Positions 46,701-57,374 of a stretch of 64,000 nt of DNA are shown in pieces (positions within the stretch are counted from its first letter, which is position 1; each line of letters starts with the position of its first letter). The position numbers and the translations under genes were made by a program. The notes under the pieces are model-generated. The model had not been told where the DNA came from. It worked only from the letters and a program-made list of their open reading frames with translations, and did not search any database. This DNA is from Cryptomeria japonica (Eukaryota; Streptophyta; Pinopsida; Cupressales; Cupressaceae), in NCBI RefSeq assembly GCF_030272615.1, contig NC_081415.1, forward strand, positions 418,037,757-418,101,756, written 5' to 3'.

Positions 46701-47981
46701 GTATGTTTCTATGGTATGTAATTATTGGAAGGAGAATAAATGGGTTAGACTTGATGCTATTTATGCTGGATTTTCGCTGCTCCAACAGGATTTGCTGTCC
46801 TTTTCTGTTAGTAAAGATTATGATGATGTGTTCCTATGGAAGAGCAATCCTAGGGGCAATTTCACTATTGCTTCTGCTTATAAAAAAACTGTTACTCAGG
46901 CCTGCAACCCAATATGGACTAAAATCTAGAACAGATTCCTCATTCCTAAAGTTAACATGTTTTTTTGGCTTGCAACTCACAACAAGATTCTTACCATTGA
47001 TAACTTGGCTCAAAGAGGATTCATGTTTCCTAATAGGTGAGAGTTATGTCAGAAAGAGGCAGAATCTATGGATCATTTGTTTATCCATTGTTCTTTTACC
47101 TGAGAAATCTGGAGTAAAGTCTGGATGCAATGGAAAGTTGATTGGGTTATGCACAATAGTCTTAAGGAAGTCATCTTGCAATGGATCTTCCCTACCAAAT
47201 TTCCTCTCATTAAGACCCTATGGTCCTTTGTCCTACCTATGACCTGTTGGTACATCTGGAAGGAGAGAAACAATAGAATTTTTAGGGAGGCTAAGTTTTT
47301 TTCTTAGGTGGTTTTTGAAAAGATTTGCAGGGCAATTAAAGAAAACATAAATACTATTCACAAAAACAACAAGCACTATAGCTATTTTTATATGACTGAT
47401 AATGAGAAAAGAATCCTTACTGAATGTAAGTTGACTCACAAGGTCTACAAATCTGATATAAAGAGCAGGAGAGATAATGTTGTTTGGAGATTTCCTTTTC
47501 ATGATTGGATTAAGGTGAATTTTGATGGTGCTGCTAAAGGCAATCCTGGGAAGGCTGGAGGGGGAGGAGTCATAAAAAATTCTTATGGTTTTTGTGTTGC
47601 TGCAATTGCCTCTCCCATTGGAGTTCAAAACAATCATGTGGCAGAAGCTCAGGCAATGTTAAAATGCCTCCAACTTGCTCAAAGTTTTAACTTTAAAAAA
47701 ATATGGCTGGAAGGGGACTCTCTCAATATTATTTAGACTATCAAAGGTATTAGTTCCCCTTCTTGGAACATTTATAATATCATTGAGAGTGCTAAAAATT
47801 ATTAGATGCCTATGATAGTGTGTTTATTTCCCATACCGAGAGGGAAGGTAACATGGTAGCTGATTTATTAGCTAATAAGGGGGTTTTATTAGAGGAGGAT
47901 ACTAAATATATCAGAGAAGTTTCTTGTAAGAAGGGAGTCCGTGAGAAATCATTATTTGATAGAGTCCATGGTACAAGTTAA
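43796..47981 (+). pseudogene. LINE ORF2 (endonuclease, reverse transcriptase, zf-RVT, RNase H)
   Basis: This protein nicks target DNA and reverse-transcribes the element RNA. Endonuclease block (43800-44470): NIRGLNG, ILVHETKMS, GGVAIFW, VVTNIYAPN, LLMGDFNTPL, ASYTWSN, LDHYPISF. Linker with YWRQRSRAIWLEAGDRNTKF (44830-44890). RT block (45140-46170): DKAPGPDDFP, FRPISLCNSFYKII, FLIKLDVAKVYDR, GLRKGDPISPILF, the active-site FVDDT near 45862, LATGQQVNWEKS, YLGLPLG. zf-RVT: KVNMFFWLATHNKI and ELCQKEAESMDHLFIHC (46950-47090). RNase H: IKVNFDGAAKGNPG, AEAQAML, WLEGDSLN, NMVADLLANKG (47500-47880), with D-E-D-D residues present. There is a frameshift near 45140, another near 47800, and about 20 stops, mostly TAG or TGA in place of Trp or Gln. 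Confidence 0.9.
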
Positions 47982-49911
47982 TTTCATTATTACTTTTCTG
48001 GGTTCGGATCTCAAAGACAGATATTGGAGTGATGTGGAGTGTCAGTTGATTACCCGTTTAAGGTATTGTGATTATGATAACCGGTGTGACGGGCCTAATC
48101 ATATTAAGTGCTAGTTCATTTTGAATGTCTTAAAAGACTATTTGAATAACAAGAAAATAACCCTGTTTTTCGATTCCAGTGTCTTGTTCCAGAGTCTGAG
48201 CTTGATTCCAGTTATCTTGTTTCTTCAGCATTTGGGTATTTCATGCTCTGTTGAGGGTTTCGACCTGAAGAGCCATTACATTATGGGGGGTAATCTTAAT
48301 CGCAATGAGCCTTCCAGCTGTGATAACTGGAAAAGCAAAAGGAAAATATGGCGAAGGTTGCACAGATATGGTTTCACTGATTACATGGAAAAACTGCACG
48401 GGAGTAAAAAGTCGGTGTCACATGGTTTCACCATGGGCTGGAGCAATAATAAAGTCATTCTGTTTGGACATAAATGGAAGTTGGATGAAGATTTGGTGGT
48501 GGAGGTTATAGGATTGTAGAAGGAAGGCACCAAATTTTACAGAGACCGCAAGTTCTCGGTGGAAGCTACCAAGAATTTCCCTAAAAGTGATGAAGAAAGG
48601 GCTCAGCTTGCTAAGAAGGACAATGTATCCTACTACATCCCCAATCAGGTAAAATATTTATGGTAGAAAATGTTAAGAGTTTTAATGGAATACCTAATGG
48701 TTGATGGTAGGTTTTCAAAGGTTTACAATTACCATTTTGTCATCCTAAACTATTTTCGCCATGGCTCGAAGATTTCGTTGCCCTTCTATTTAGCTTCTTC
48801 CCTTAACGATAGCCTAGCTGACCATGCCAAAAAACCTAAATCCTATCCCATTTCTCACCAAGGCCTTATATTGTTAATTTACGAGCATTTGAAGGGTAAA
48901 GCTAGGGCTAATAGGGAAGATCCTTTGGTGGAAAATGCCCACATTTTTGAGGGTCATGATGGCTCTAATTTTGATGAAGATTCTTCTAATCTTCCTCTGC
49001 ATAAGAAATTGAGGGTTGGCGATGAAGCTAAAGAAGACACGGAAGAGAATGCTAGTTTAGAGGAGGAACAGGGGAAAGAGGTAGATGGTGAGGCGGAGAG
49101 TGAGCAGAAGAAAGAGGCTGAGGGAGAGGAAGGGAATGTGCAGAGAAGGGAGTATGTTGAAGAGCCAGAAGCAAAGAATAACCCTTATGTCTCAGATAGC
49201 AGGAATGATGTTCAACATAGTATGGAGGAGGGAAACCCTAGGTCTGTGGGCTCTACTCCGGTTATGGAGAACACAAACTCCATTTTGAATGCTGCTAGAA
49301 ATAGTACTCTGGAAATGTTCAATTTCCAGAAATGGGTGATTGATAACATCTCCAGTATTCAAAATAAACAGAGAGATTTGGATTATAAAATTGAGAAATT
49401 GATTAAGGATACCAACACTAAAGGTAAAGAGGATGCTGCGAAGGATACCAGTGAGGCAGAGGAAGAAGAAGAAATTCAGGACTGGCTGGAAAAAGATACG
49501 ATTAAGGGAGATTTGAAGCATCTTGAAGATGTGACCAGAATCATAAGAGAAAAGAGAGAGGTTGATAATGAACTTATTATCAACTGGATTACTAAAAATG
49601 AGAAGGCCTTGAAGAAGTTTATGGAGCATAGTCTTGAGGTTTTGAAGGTGTCTTCTCAAAACATGAATGCTTTGGTTGCTTGTCTGGAGAAGAACAAGCA
49701 GAATAAAGAGATGGTGATCATTGATGACGTGCCGACCACTAGTTCTGCTCCTCACTCCTCCAGATGCAAAACTAGGCAAACTACAAGTGAACTGGAGTTG
49801 AAGACCAAAGACACCCATCAGATGCAGGAAAACAAAGACCTGAAAGAGGCAGCTAATGCTATGATGATGTTGGTTAAGGACGCAGAAGAGTCTATAAAGA
49901 TTTTCATCTGA
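47968..49911 (+). pseudogene. LINE ORF3: 647-codon accessory ORF, unrecognised
   Basis: A third long ORF between the LINE RNase H and the LINE 3' UTR. Its ATG (47968) overlaps the ORF2 stop by 14 bases in another frame. The frame is uninterrupted by any indel for 1,944 bases and has only three internal stops, all TAG (about 48115, 48517, 48664). The N-terminal part has LKDRYWSDVECQLITRLRYC. The middle has KIWRRLHRYGFTDYMEKLHG, KFYRDRKFSVEATKNF, RVLMEYLMVDGRFSKVYNYH, YFRHGSKISLPFYLASSLND and HQGLILLIYEHLKGK. Then come a very acidic Glu-rich stretch (about 49030-49180), a likely coiled coil (FQKWVIDNISSIQNKQRDLD, 49318-49400) and a charged C-terminus. No known domain was identified. Plant L1 elements normally have two ORFs. 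Confidence 0.75.
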
Positions 49912-50106
49912 CATGTAATCTGTTTTTGGGTTGCCAGTTTCTCGTTGGCCTTTTGCTATTCTTTTCCTTGGCTATTGTTTTCTCTGCTGTTCTTTTGCAG
50001 CCTTTCTTTCTATGTCCTGTTCTTTCTAGTTTCTTTTATGCTTATCTTCTCATTATGTAAGCGGGTTTCGGGTCCCTTAAAACCTGATTTTCCTTAATCA
50101 AAAAAA
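49912..50106 (+). other. LINE 3' UTR and poly(A) tail
   Basis: T-rich sequence with GGGTTGCCAGTTTCTC and GGGTTTCGGGTCCC, then CCTGATTTTCCTTAATC and A7. Tails of this form are shared by plant L1 elements and show that ORF3 lies inside the LINE transcript. Confidence 0.75.
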
Positions 50107-50716
50107 TAATTTGAATCATATTCCCAACCATCATTACCATCCAAGTAAAATTTTTGAAAAGAAAACTTGTACAAGTCTAAGGACACCTCATCATGGTTAT
50201 CACCTTCTGTTACCCTTATTTTAAAATTTGAAATCGTTACCCTTTAGTCGTGGGCTTGGTGATTTCCCAAAGTTATGTTGTGTGTTGCGTTCCTTTTCTA
50301 AGTTAGTTACGGAGTTAGAAAGTTCTAAAAGTTCCTGATCACCCGATATTTACCATCTTGTGTTTGGTTGCTCCATCACAAGTTGTAGAAAGCTTGCAAG
50401 TCCCGACATAGGGTCATTAGTTTTCATTTTCCTCGATTGAGCGACTTGTCAAATCTTTCCTAGGTTTTGAGGCATCGCCTTTGTGTTAGGTTTTATATGG
50501 ACTAACTTTGTTTGCCTTGTCAACAGGAACAAGTTGAATTAAGGGACCATTTAAAAAAGCAAAGTAAATGTGGCATTTAAGGCATATCACACCATTTAAG
50601 TACATGAATAGGGTGGCAAATGATTTTTGAGCTGGTCTCCATTTTTCTAAATTCTCTAAGTGTATCATCTAGCTCACCCTCATGCTTGAATTATAATACA
50701 AAATTAATGGGTAGGC
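50107..50716. other. Interval between LINE tail and gene X
   Basis: Mixed-composition sequence without a recognised ORF. It may hold the promoter and leader of gene X; no clear TATA box was picked out. The minus-strand ORF at 50668-50486 is not supported. Confidence 0.4.
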
Positions 50717-53700
50717 ATGCGAGACGCAATCACGAAGCAGTTGAATATTGAAACCTGCCTGCAGGAGCTAGAAGTAGGAGAAAGAACTCCGCTGTGAGAC
50801 AAAATTGTTCAATGTGGTTTAGCCTTTGCAGCTGGTTTCCCATTTGTCATTCCCTACACAGATTTGGTTGTTGCCTTCTCTGAGAGATACAACCCTGACA
50901 CTCAGGAAATTTGACCGAAAGGTGGTAGCATAGTCACATGAATTAACCCTGAAAGTGTTTCCCGTGCTTTGTGCCTCCTTAAAAAAGAAGTTACTGAGAA
51001 TGTGTCTATTTCAACTAGCGAGGAATATTTCTGCACGCATGGAGACTTTTGAATGAATTGTATAGCCAGGAACTGGTTGAAGTCAGAAAAGGGAGGTAAG
51101 TCTTAGCTGCCCACCAAGCTTAAAAGAATGAATTTCAAAGATGAAGTTGCGTAGATTATAGTTCTTTTGCACCATGTTGTGGGTAATAATTCCACTGAAT
51201 TTTTTGAATTTTAGATGTGTCATTTCATTCTTATTATCTGTGCTCTCAAAATTTTCATTAGTTGGGCCTCCATATTCAGTTTTCCTTTGAATGAGCAATT
51301 ATAGAATTTCTGCCAGTCCCTAGTCTTTCATGCATGCTCATATCTTGTTTACATCCTAGCTAGTCCAGGGTCTGGTTGGCCAGGTTTAGAGCTGCATCAC
51401 GCTCCTCCTGTTTTCACACATGTTTACCAAAAATTTCCTCAACTAACCATGTGGAAGGGTATACATTCTTTTTCCCGTGTTAATGATGTGTTCTCAATGG
51501 GCCTAATCAGAAAATTAGAAGGAAGCCCTGGCCTACAGTTTTCTCATGTCTCTATTGACCTTGTGATGAAATTTGGAAGCTTTTACACCCAATTTGACTG
51601 GTTCTCATACCTTAGAGTTGGGGTTTTGAGAAAGAGCCACTGAAATTGCCCCGTTTTCCCTCTGATTATACTGTGTTATTAGAAGTTTGCTGCCAAATGT
51701 CTATGGTAAATGTGAAATACCTAAATATGGGAAAGAAGGGATACTCTTTTCCATTGTCCACCAGTGTCTTTTTCTATAAATCTAATGGTGTTGCCAAGGC
51801 AGTGGGAACACTTCTAGAGAAGTTCCATTTTTCGAAGCAACTTTGACAGTAAAGGGTATGTGAGACACCATCCGTATGGAACCAAGGGCTATATGCATCT
51901 CCTTGAGCTTGAATATTTCTTGGAGGATTGTTTAGATGATGCTAAAGTATTCAAGAGGAGTTATATGAGGGTCTCCCTACAACAGATTTATACCCTTGGT
52001 GTTTCTTTCAATGTTCCCAATGATGTTACTGAAGATGAGGTCATTATTGACCTAGAGTATCACATTATTGCTAATGCAGTCCCTTTGGAGATTGATTGGT
52101 CCAGAGAAGAGGTTTCAAACTTAATGATTTGTACTGCCCCGATATTAAGAAGAACATCTGATTGGCTAAACAACAAATGGAAACAACAACTCAACTCCTC
52201 TCAAGGTCAGAAGTCTTCATCTCGTAGAGAGAATGGAGGATTTTCCTCTTCCCCTGTTCAAAAACTGACATTCAAGTCTACAAATAGGTTGTTAAACAAA
52301 AAATATCAGTCAGGCGGTGATGGACAAAATCCTGAAGAAACTACTTCCAGGCTGAAGTCCACTTGTGAATGGGATGACTGAGCTACACCACCCAAAGGAA
52401 AAGCGCCCCTCTCTGATTCTGAAGGTATTTATCGACAAATAATTGATGACCATTCTTTCTCTGCATTGCTTGAAATCCCCTCCTCTCCTGTACAAAGTAC
52501 CCCCGATATTATCAATAGAGGATCAAAATTTGAAATAACCTCTTCAACTTGGCTGAAGATAGAATTCGAAAAGAAAAGAAAATTTTCCACTCCTATCTCC
52601 ACTGTAATAAACATAGTTGCATTGTTGCTACAAAGTTATCGCAAGCCTCAAAAGGCTAAACGAATGTCTCGGATTATTTTTGAATCTGTGTCTGGCCACC
52701 AAATCTTAAAAATTGTTGATCCTGTTGGGAGTATAGATGTAATTAATGCAACCGAGAAGAGTTATAAGATTAGCCATGTGGATATGGGATCCTCTACCTT
52801 GGAAGGGGATGTCTATCATGCTGACTTCTCAGTTTATGCATTGATCAGGAGAGCACATGAACAAAAGAGGAAGAATCTTGAGCTCCAATCCCAAGTGAAA
52901 TCATTGAAGGATTTCATTTCATCCTTCATAAATCCTACTGTTGGAGAGTCTTCAAGTTCACAGGTTCAGGGAATTGATCCAGACACTGTGAGAAAAGTCA
53001 AAGGTAACTTAGGATATGCCAAAGTTGTCACTGAGTGGATTGATGAAATGTATAGTGTTGGCATCAGTTATATTACTGAGTTTAGAATGTTGCATGTAAA
53101 TATTTGGAATAAAAGAAATGAGTTGTTAACATAGCTACAATAGGTTAGGAGAGAACATGGGAGCATTTTTGTGCTCTCAAAGGAAGTCACAAATCTCATG
53201 TCATTGAGCCACTCCATATTAACCATTGAGAAAATAGTTAGACATCCTAGAGAGGTTAATCCTATTTGGTGTGATGCATTGGATTGGAAGGAAAAAATCT
53301 ATCGTGACTATATGGATGACATTGACAATGCTTTGAAGTATTACTTGAGCAATTTTCTGAAAATAAAGGAGAACCTTTGCACTCTGGATGTCGATCTTAT
53401 GGACAACTTTGAAGAGAATGTGTTGGAACTTAGTGAAATGATGAGTCAATTCAAAGACAATTATTATAAGAATGTCAGAGACCCTCAAAGCATGTCTTTG
53501 GAATCTTTTAAAGCATTGGGTCGCCTACAAATACACACCTGTACCTTTGAATCCGAGATGGACAAGATGAACAAGAACATAGCTGCTACTAATGGGTTGA
53601 TTGAAAAGTGGAAAACAAGGTTGCAGATCACTACTGTACTAGAGGATCCGAATATGGAGTTGGCTATGAACAGGTACCACGAATACAGACAAAGGATCAA

Positions 53701-53770
53701 ATCTCAAGAGGCAACACATGTTGAGCAGGAGGTGGAGATTGTCGATGATGGTGAACTGGGAGCTAAATAG
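50717..53770 (+). pseudogene. Gene X: intronless gene of about 1,000 codons, uncharacterised conifer-type family
   Basis: A single coding line runs from the ATG at 50717 to the TAG at 53768-53770. Frame 1 block (50717-51640): FAAGFPFVIPYTDLVVAFSE, RYNPDTQEI, INPESVSRALCLL, CHFILIICAL, FHACSYLVYILASPG, FSRVNDVFSMGLIRKLEG, FYTQFDWFSYLRVGV. After a shift (51646-51840): LPRFPSDYTVLLEVC, YLNMGKKGYSFPLSTSV. After a second shift (51842-53770) a frame of more than 640 codons has only three stops: GYVRHHPYGTKGY, YFLEDCLDDAKVFKRSYMRV, RMSRIIFESVSGHQIL, a coiled coil (EQKRKNLELQSQVKSLK), and a long helical C-terminus. From memory it resembles a family of large uncharacterised proteins often annotated in gymnosperm genomes; I cannot check this here. 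It lies antisense to P, in its 3' region, so P may have carried it. Confidence 0.75.
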
Positions 53771-54390
53771 GTGGTGGTCGTTTCATGTTTAATATTTTAA
53801 TTACTTTTCTTGATCATTGGTCAGGAGGCCTAAAGACTTTTTAAAATAATGGTTTTCTTCAAGAAACTGTTATCTTTCATATTTTAAATATCCGGACTTT
53901 GTTTTTGGTTAGGATCTTTTGGGAAAACTTTGTTTTTCTCATAAGAGCAAAAAACTTTTATGCATGTTGTTATCTGCTATTTTGATATAAAGAATTACTG
54001 GTGGCTTTCATATATTCATAATCTTTGAATTATGGTGGCTTTCTATTCTTTGAAATGAATGTCAGTTGGTAAATTTATATTGAAGTGGTGGATGGTTCAA
54101 AATTTCAGTTACTGTGAAATATTATCTGTGAATGGTGTTTCAAAGTAACTTTTATTTGATAATCTGAAAAATTCAAAAAATAGTAGTTAGTGTTGTGAAT
54201 GCCTTTGGAAAGTTTTCTGGTTAAAAGCATTTGAGTTATTTGTTTATTAATTGGAAATCATTCGAAGGTAGTTGCCACCTTGTAAAATAAGCAGAGAATC
54301 AGTCAATAAATAGTTTGTTAGAATTGTTCAACTATGGTTACATTTATCATCTCCGTGGGCGTGAGAATATAGAGTTAGGTGAGAAATCTG
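53771..54390. other. 3' flank of gene X
   Basis: T-rich sequence, likely the gene X 3' UTR followed by spacer. GTGGCTTTCATATATTC and GTGGCTTTCTATTC form a short diverged repeat near 54001-54050. No coding sequence is seen before the minus-strand P reading frame ends near 54391. Confidence 0.4.
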
Positions 54391-55059
54391 TTAACCAACA
54401 CCTTCAAATGGTCTCATGTCTTCAGACACACTTCTAATTGTGGGGCAAGCTGATCCATATGTCAACGATTCACTATTTTCTACTTGTGCAACATATGGGT
54501 CATCAAAAATCATGCATGTATGAGATATATCATGAATATAGCTAGTATTCGCAAAGAAACAATTGTAATCAACAATATCACCTATTTTATTTTCTAAATT
54601 TTTCTCATACATGCATGAGATTTATATCATATCAATAGATTTTGATATTGCTTGATTCAAAAATTCTTCAACCTTTTTGACATCGTCAATCAGTGGCAAT
54701 GATATTCCACCATTCATGCATTTGTCATTCCTCATCACCTGATCTTCTTGACAATGAGCTTATGCTATCAACACCATTCATTCCAGTATCATCTAGGATA
54801 AAAATTTCTAATTTTGATTCATATAGAAGACTATGAACAAAAAAATAACAATCATTGGACATATCATGTGAACCATTCTCATCACAAAACTGTCACTGCA
54901 CCTCTGGTGTACCTCTATCATTCGGATAACAATCAAATTCATAGGTTAAAGTATTGTCCCCATTGTCTAAAATCTCTCTTGTCATATCATCAATTGAGCT
55001 ACAGTAGGAAAATGTTTGATGTGTAACATTGTCAACTTCTATTATTTAGCCATATGATG

Positions 55060-55523
55060 CATTTAGATTACCATTTTCATAGATGGGTACCATGTCTATT
55101 AGCCGATCACAGACATTTATGAACTAAATTCAAATATAACCATATTTTTCAAACTAGTTTGTTTCATTCATCTGCATTATGTCACCATATTGTTTACTTG
55201 TAATAGCATGATGAATATGATCCACTTGGAGATATGATGTCTCTTGCATCATGACACTTTAAATTGTCAACAATGTTTAACCAGTCAAGAATATGAGCAA
55301 TAATAGTTGGCTTTAACCTTTCAAGTAGTAATCCCAAATCTAAATCATATATTTCAATAAACAAATCAATTCACTCAACCTATTGTGTTTTGAAACCATC
55401 AAGAATCTTCAACAAAGCATCAAGAAATCTTGCAAACAAATAGCACCTTGACTCTCATTCATATCTCCTCATGTTGAACAATCTCTGAACATAAACCGTG
55501 AGGTCATTAATACTTGCACACTA
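55060..55523. repeat. Direct repeat D1 (about 465 bp) flanking block Y
   Basis: Starts CATTTAGATTACCATTTTC and ends TTGCACACTA. It matches 56907-57374 over its whole length with scattered differences, both being P gag-like coding sequence on the minus strand. Confidence 0.9.
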
Positions 55524-56906
55524 AAAATCTAGGCGGAAAAGTTAGGCATTTAACGAAATCCATAAAATCCCACATCAATGAAGGCACAAAAGAAAGCATA
55601 AACAAGGAAATAATGAAAGCAAATGCAAACCATCCTTCATACGCTCAAAATGATCCCCTCCATTGCCCTTATTGCTTCTCTAATAAAATGGTGTGTAGCC
55701 CTCAAACTCCAATTGCAAGTGCATTGAAAGCAAGGTGAGAAGATTCGAAATTAAATTGACAACATATAATTACTCAAAATTTGGATCCAAATCATTGAGA
55801 AAGAGCTCAATTTATAGAGAAAAAGTCTCTAAAATGGTGTGAGCAATTGAAAGAGGAAATTAATTCAAAATTTGCATGATTGATGACATGATTATGAAAA
55901 ATTTCACGACAAATTACCATGACAAGGTTTGACAAATTGAGAGAAATTTGTGCTTCTCAATTCAAGACAAGTTGGAGAGGAAATTGTGCTAATTGATTAT
56001 AACAAAATAGAGCAATTATAGCTCATGAAATTATGACAAATTAAGCACAAAAGTAGCCTCATAATTGAGCAAAATATGGAGACAAATTAGTGGAGAAAAA
56101 GGTGGAGGAAATTAGGAGAGAAAAAGGTGGCAATAATTAATGATTTTTTCATTTATTAATTAGCCCACAAAAAGGACAATTAACCAATTAAATAAATAAT
56201 TTAATTGTGACAGGAAACATAGGATAAGTGAAATAAGTTCATTTAGCCTAAAGGGATGTTAGAAATATTAAATGATTAAGGAATCACAAAACCCCAAGAT
56301 AGATTGAAGAAATGAATTAGTTCAAAACTATGCCATGATGCAATCAAAGCGATATGAATGATGATGATCATGATCAAGAAGATAATTGACAAGGACCAAA
56401 AGTTGATTAAATTGATAATGACAGAGACCAATGACAAATTGATTGAAATTGACAAGATTGATTTGATTTGATAACTGATAATAGATAAGGGATCGATGAC
56501 AAATCATTCAAGATTGACAATGATTGATGATTGATTGAGATCGATGACAAATCGACCAAGATTGACTTGATAAAGGCTGATAATGATTAAAAGGGGTGAT
56601 TTGATACTAAAATGATAAAGATTCAAGACTAACCCTAATTAACACTATTTAGGGTTAAAATGGTGTCCAATTGATATAAAAGATTGATCAAAATCACAGA
56701 TTAACATTGATAAGACCTAAATCAAATTTGAGAAAATTGGAATCAAATAGGAAAAGAATGCAAAATAATGACACAATGTCAGCAAATGATAAAGACCAAA
56801 TGTGAGACATAGAGGAAATGTTAGTAAAATGTGAAAACCCTAATAGAAGGTAACACAGACATGTTAGAATATGAAACTACAAGTGTTGACCATTTTTAGG
56901 TGTACA
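55524..56906 (-). mobile_element. Block Y: LTR-like sequence between direct repeats
   Basis: On the minus strand it begins exactly at the repeat border with TGTACACCTAAAAATGG, a form close to the TGTAGACACC LTR starts seen elsewhere here, and contains GGGTTTTCACATTTTAC. Its other end (CCGCCTAGATTTT) has no canonical CA at the border. Internal short repeats such as GATTGATTGA and GACAAATTGA variants are common (56360-56580). It could be a solo LTR or part of an element trapped by recombination. Confidence 0.5.
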
Positions 56907-57374
56907 CATTTAGATTACCATTTTCATATATGGGAACCATGTCTATTAGCTGATCATAAACATTTTGTGAACTAAATTCAGATATAATCATATTTTCAAA
57001 CTTGTTTGTTTCATTCATCAGCATTATGTCACCATATTGTTTACTTGTAATAGCATGATGAATATGATCAACACTTGGAGATATGATGTCTCTTGCATCA
57101 TGACACTTTGCATTGTCAAAAATGTTTACCCAATCAAGAATACGAGCAATACTAGTTGGCTTTAACCTTTCAGACCTAGCGATCCCAAATCTAAATCATA
57201 TATTTCAATAAACAAACCAATGCACTCAATCTATTGAGGTTTGAAACCATCAATAATCTTCAACAAAGCATCATTAAATGTTGCAAACAAAGAGAACCTT
57301 GGATCTCATTCATATCTCCTCCTATTGAACAATATTTGAACATAAACTGTGGGGTCATTAATAATTGCACACTA
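56907..57374. repeat. Direct repeat D2 flanking block Y
   Basis: Second copy of D1. D2 runs on without a break into the P gag region at 57375, so D2 is in the original context and D1 is the far side of the rearrangement. Confidence 0.9.

Larger units (their letters stand above)
42041..50106 (+). mobile_element. L1-type LINE with three ORFs
   Basis: A full-length-looking non-LTR retrotransposon. ORF1 has a DUF4283-like region and zinc knuckle. ORF2 has endonuclease, reverse transcriptase, zf-RVT and RNase H. An additional ORF3 follows, then a 3' UTR with CCTGATTTTCCTTAATC and a seven-base poly(A) run (50100-50106). Such a 3' terminus is usual for plant L1 elements. The 5' end is placed where P LTR homology stops and is approximate. 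A target-site duplication could not be fixed. The element is inserted at, or has replaced, the inner border of the P 3' LTR. Confidence 0.85.

Noticed and set aside
46571-47242. 223-codon plus-strand ORF
   Set aside because: It overlaps LINE ORF2 in another frame and has no recognisable domain; the ORF2 frame carries the zf-RVT motifs.
49192-49914. 240-codon minus-strand ORF
   Set aside because: It is the antisense shadow of the low-complexity, Glu-rich LINE ORF3.
51096-51368. Possible intron in gene X (GTAAGT at 51096, AG at 51368)
   Set aside because: The stretch stays in frame with the flanking blocks and encodes family-like sequence (CHFILIICAL, FHACSYLVYILASPG), so it is coding, with a few stops.
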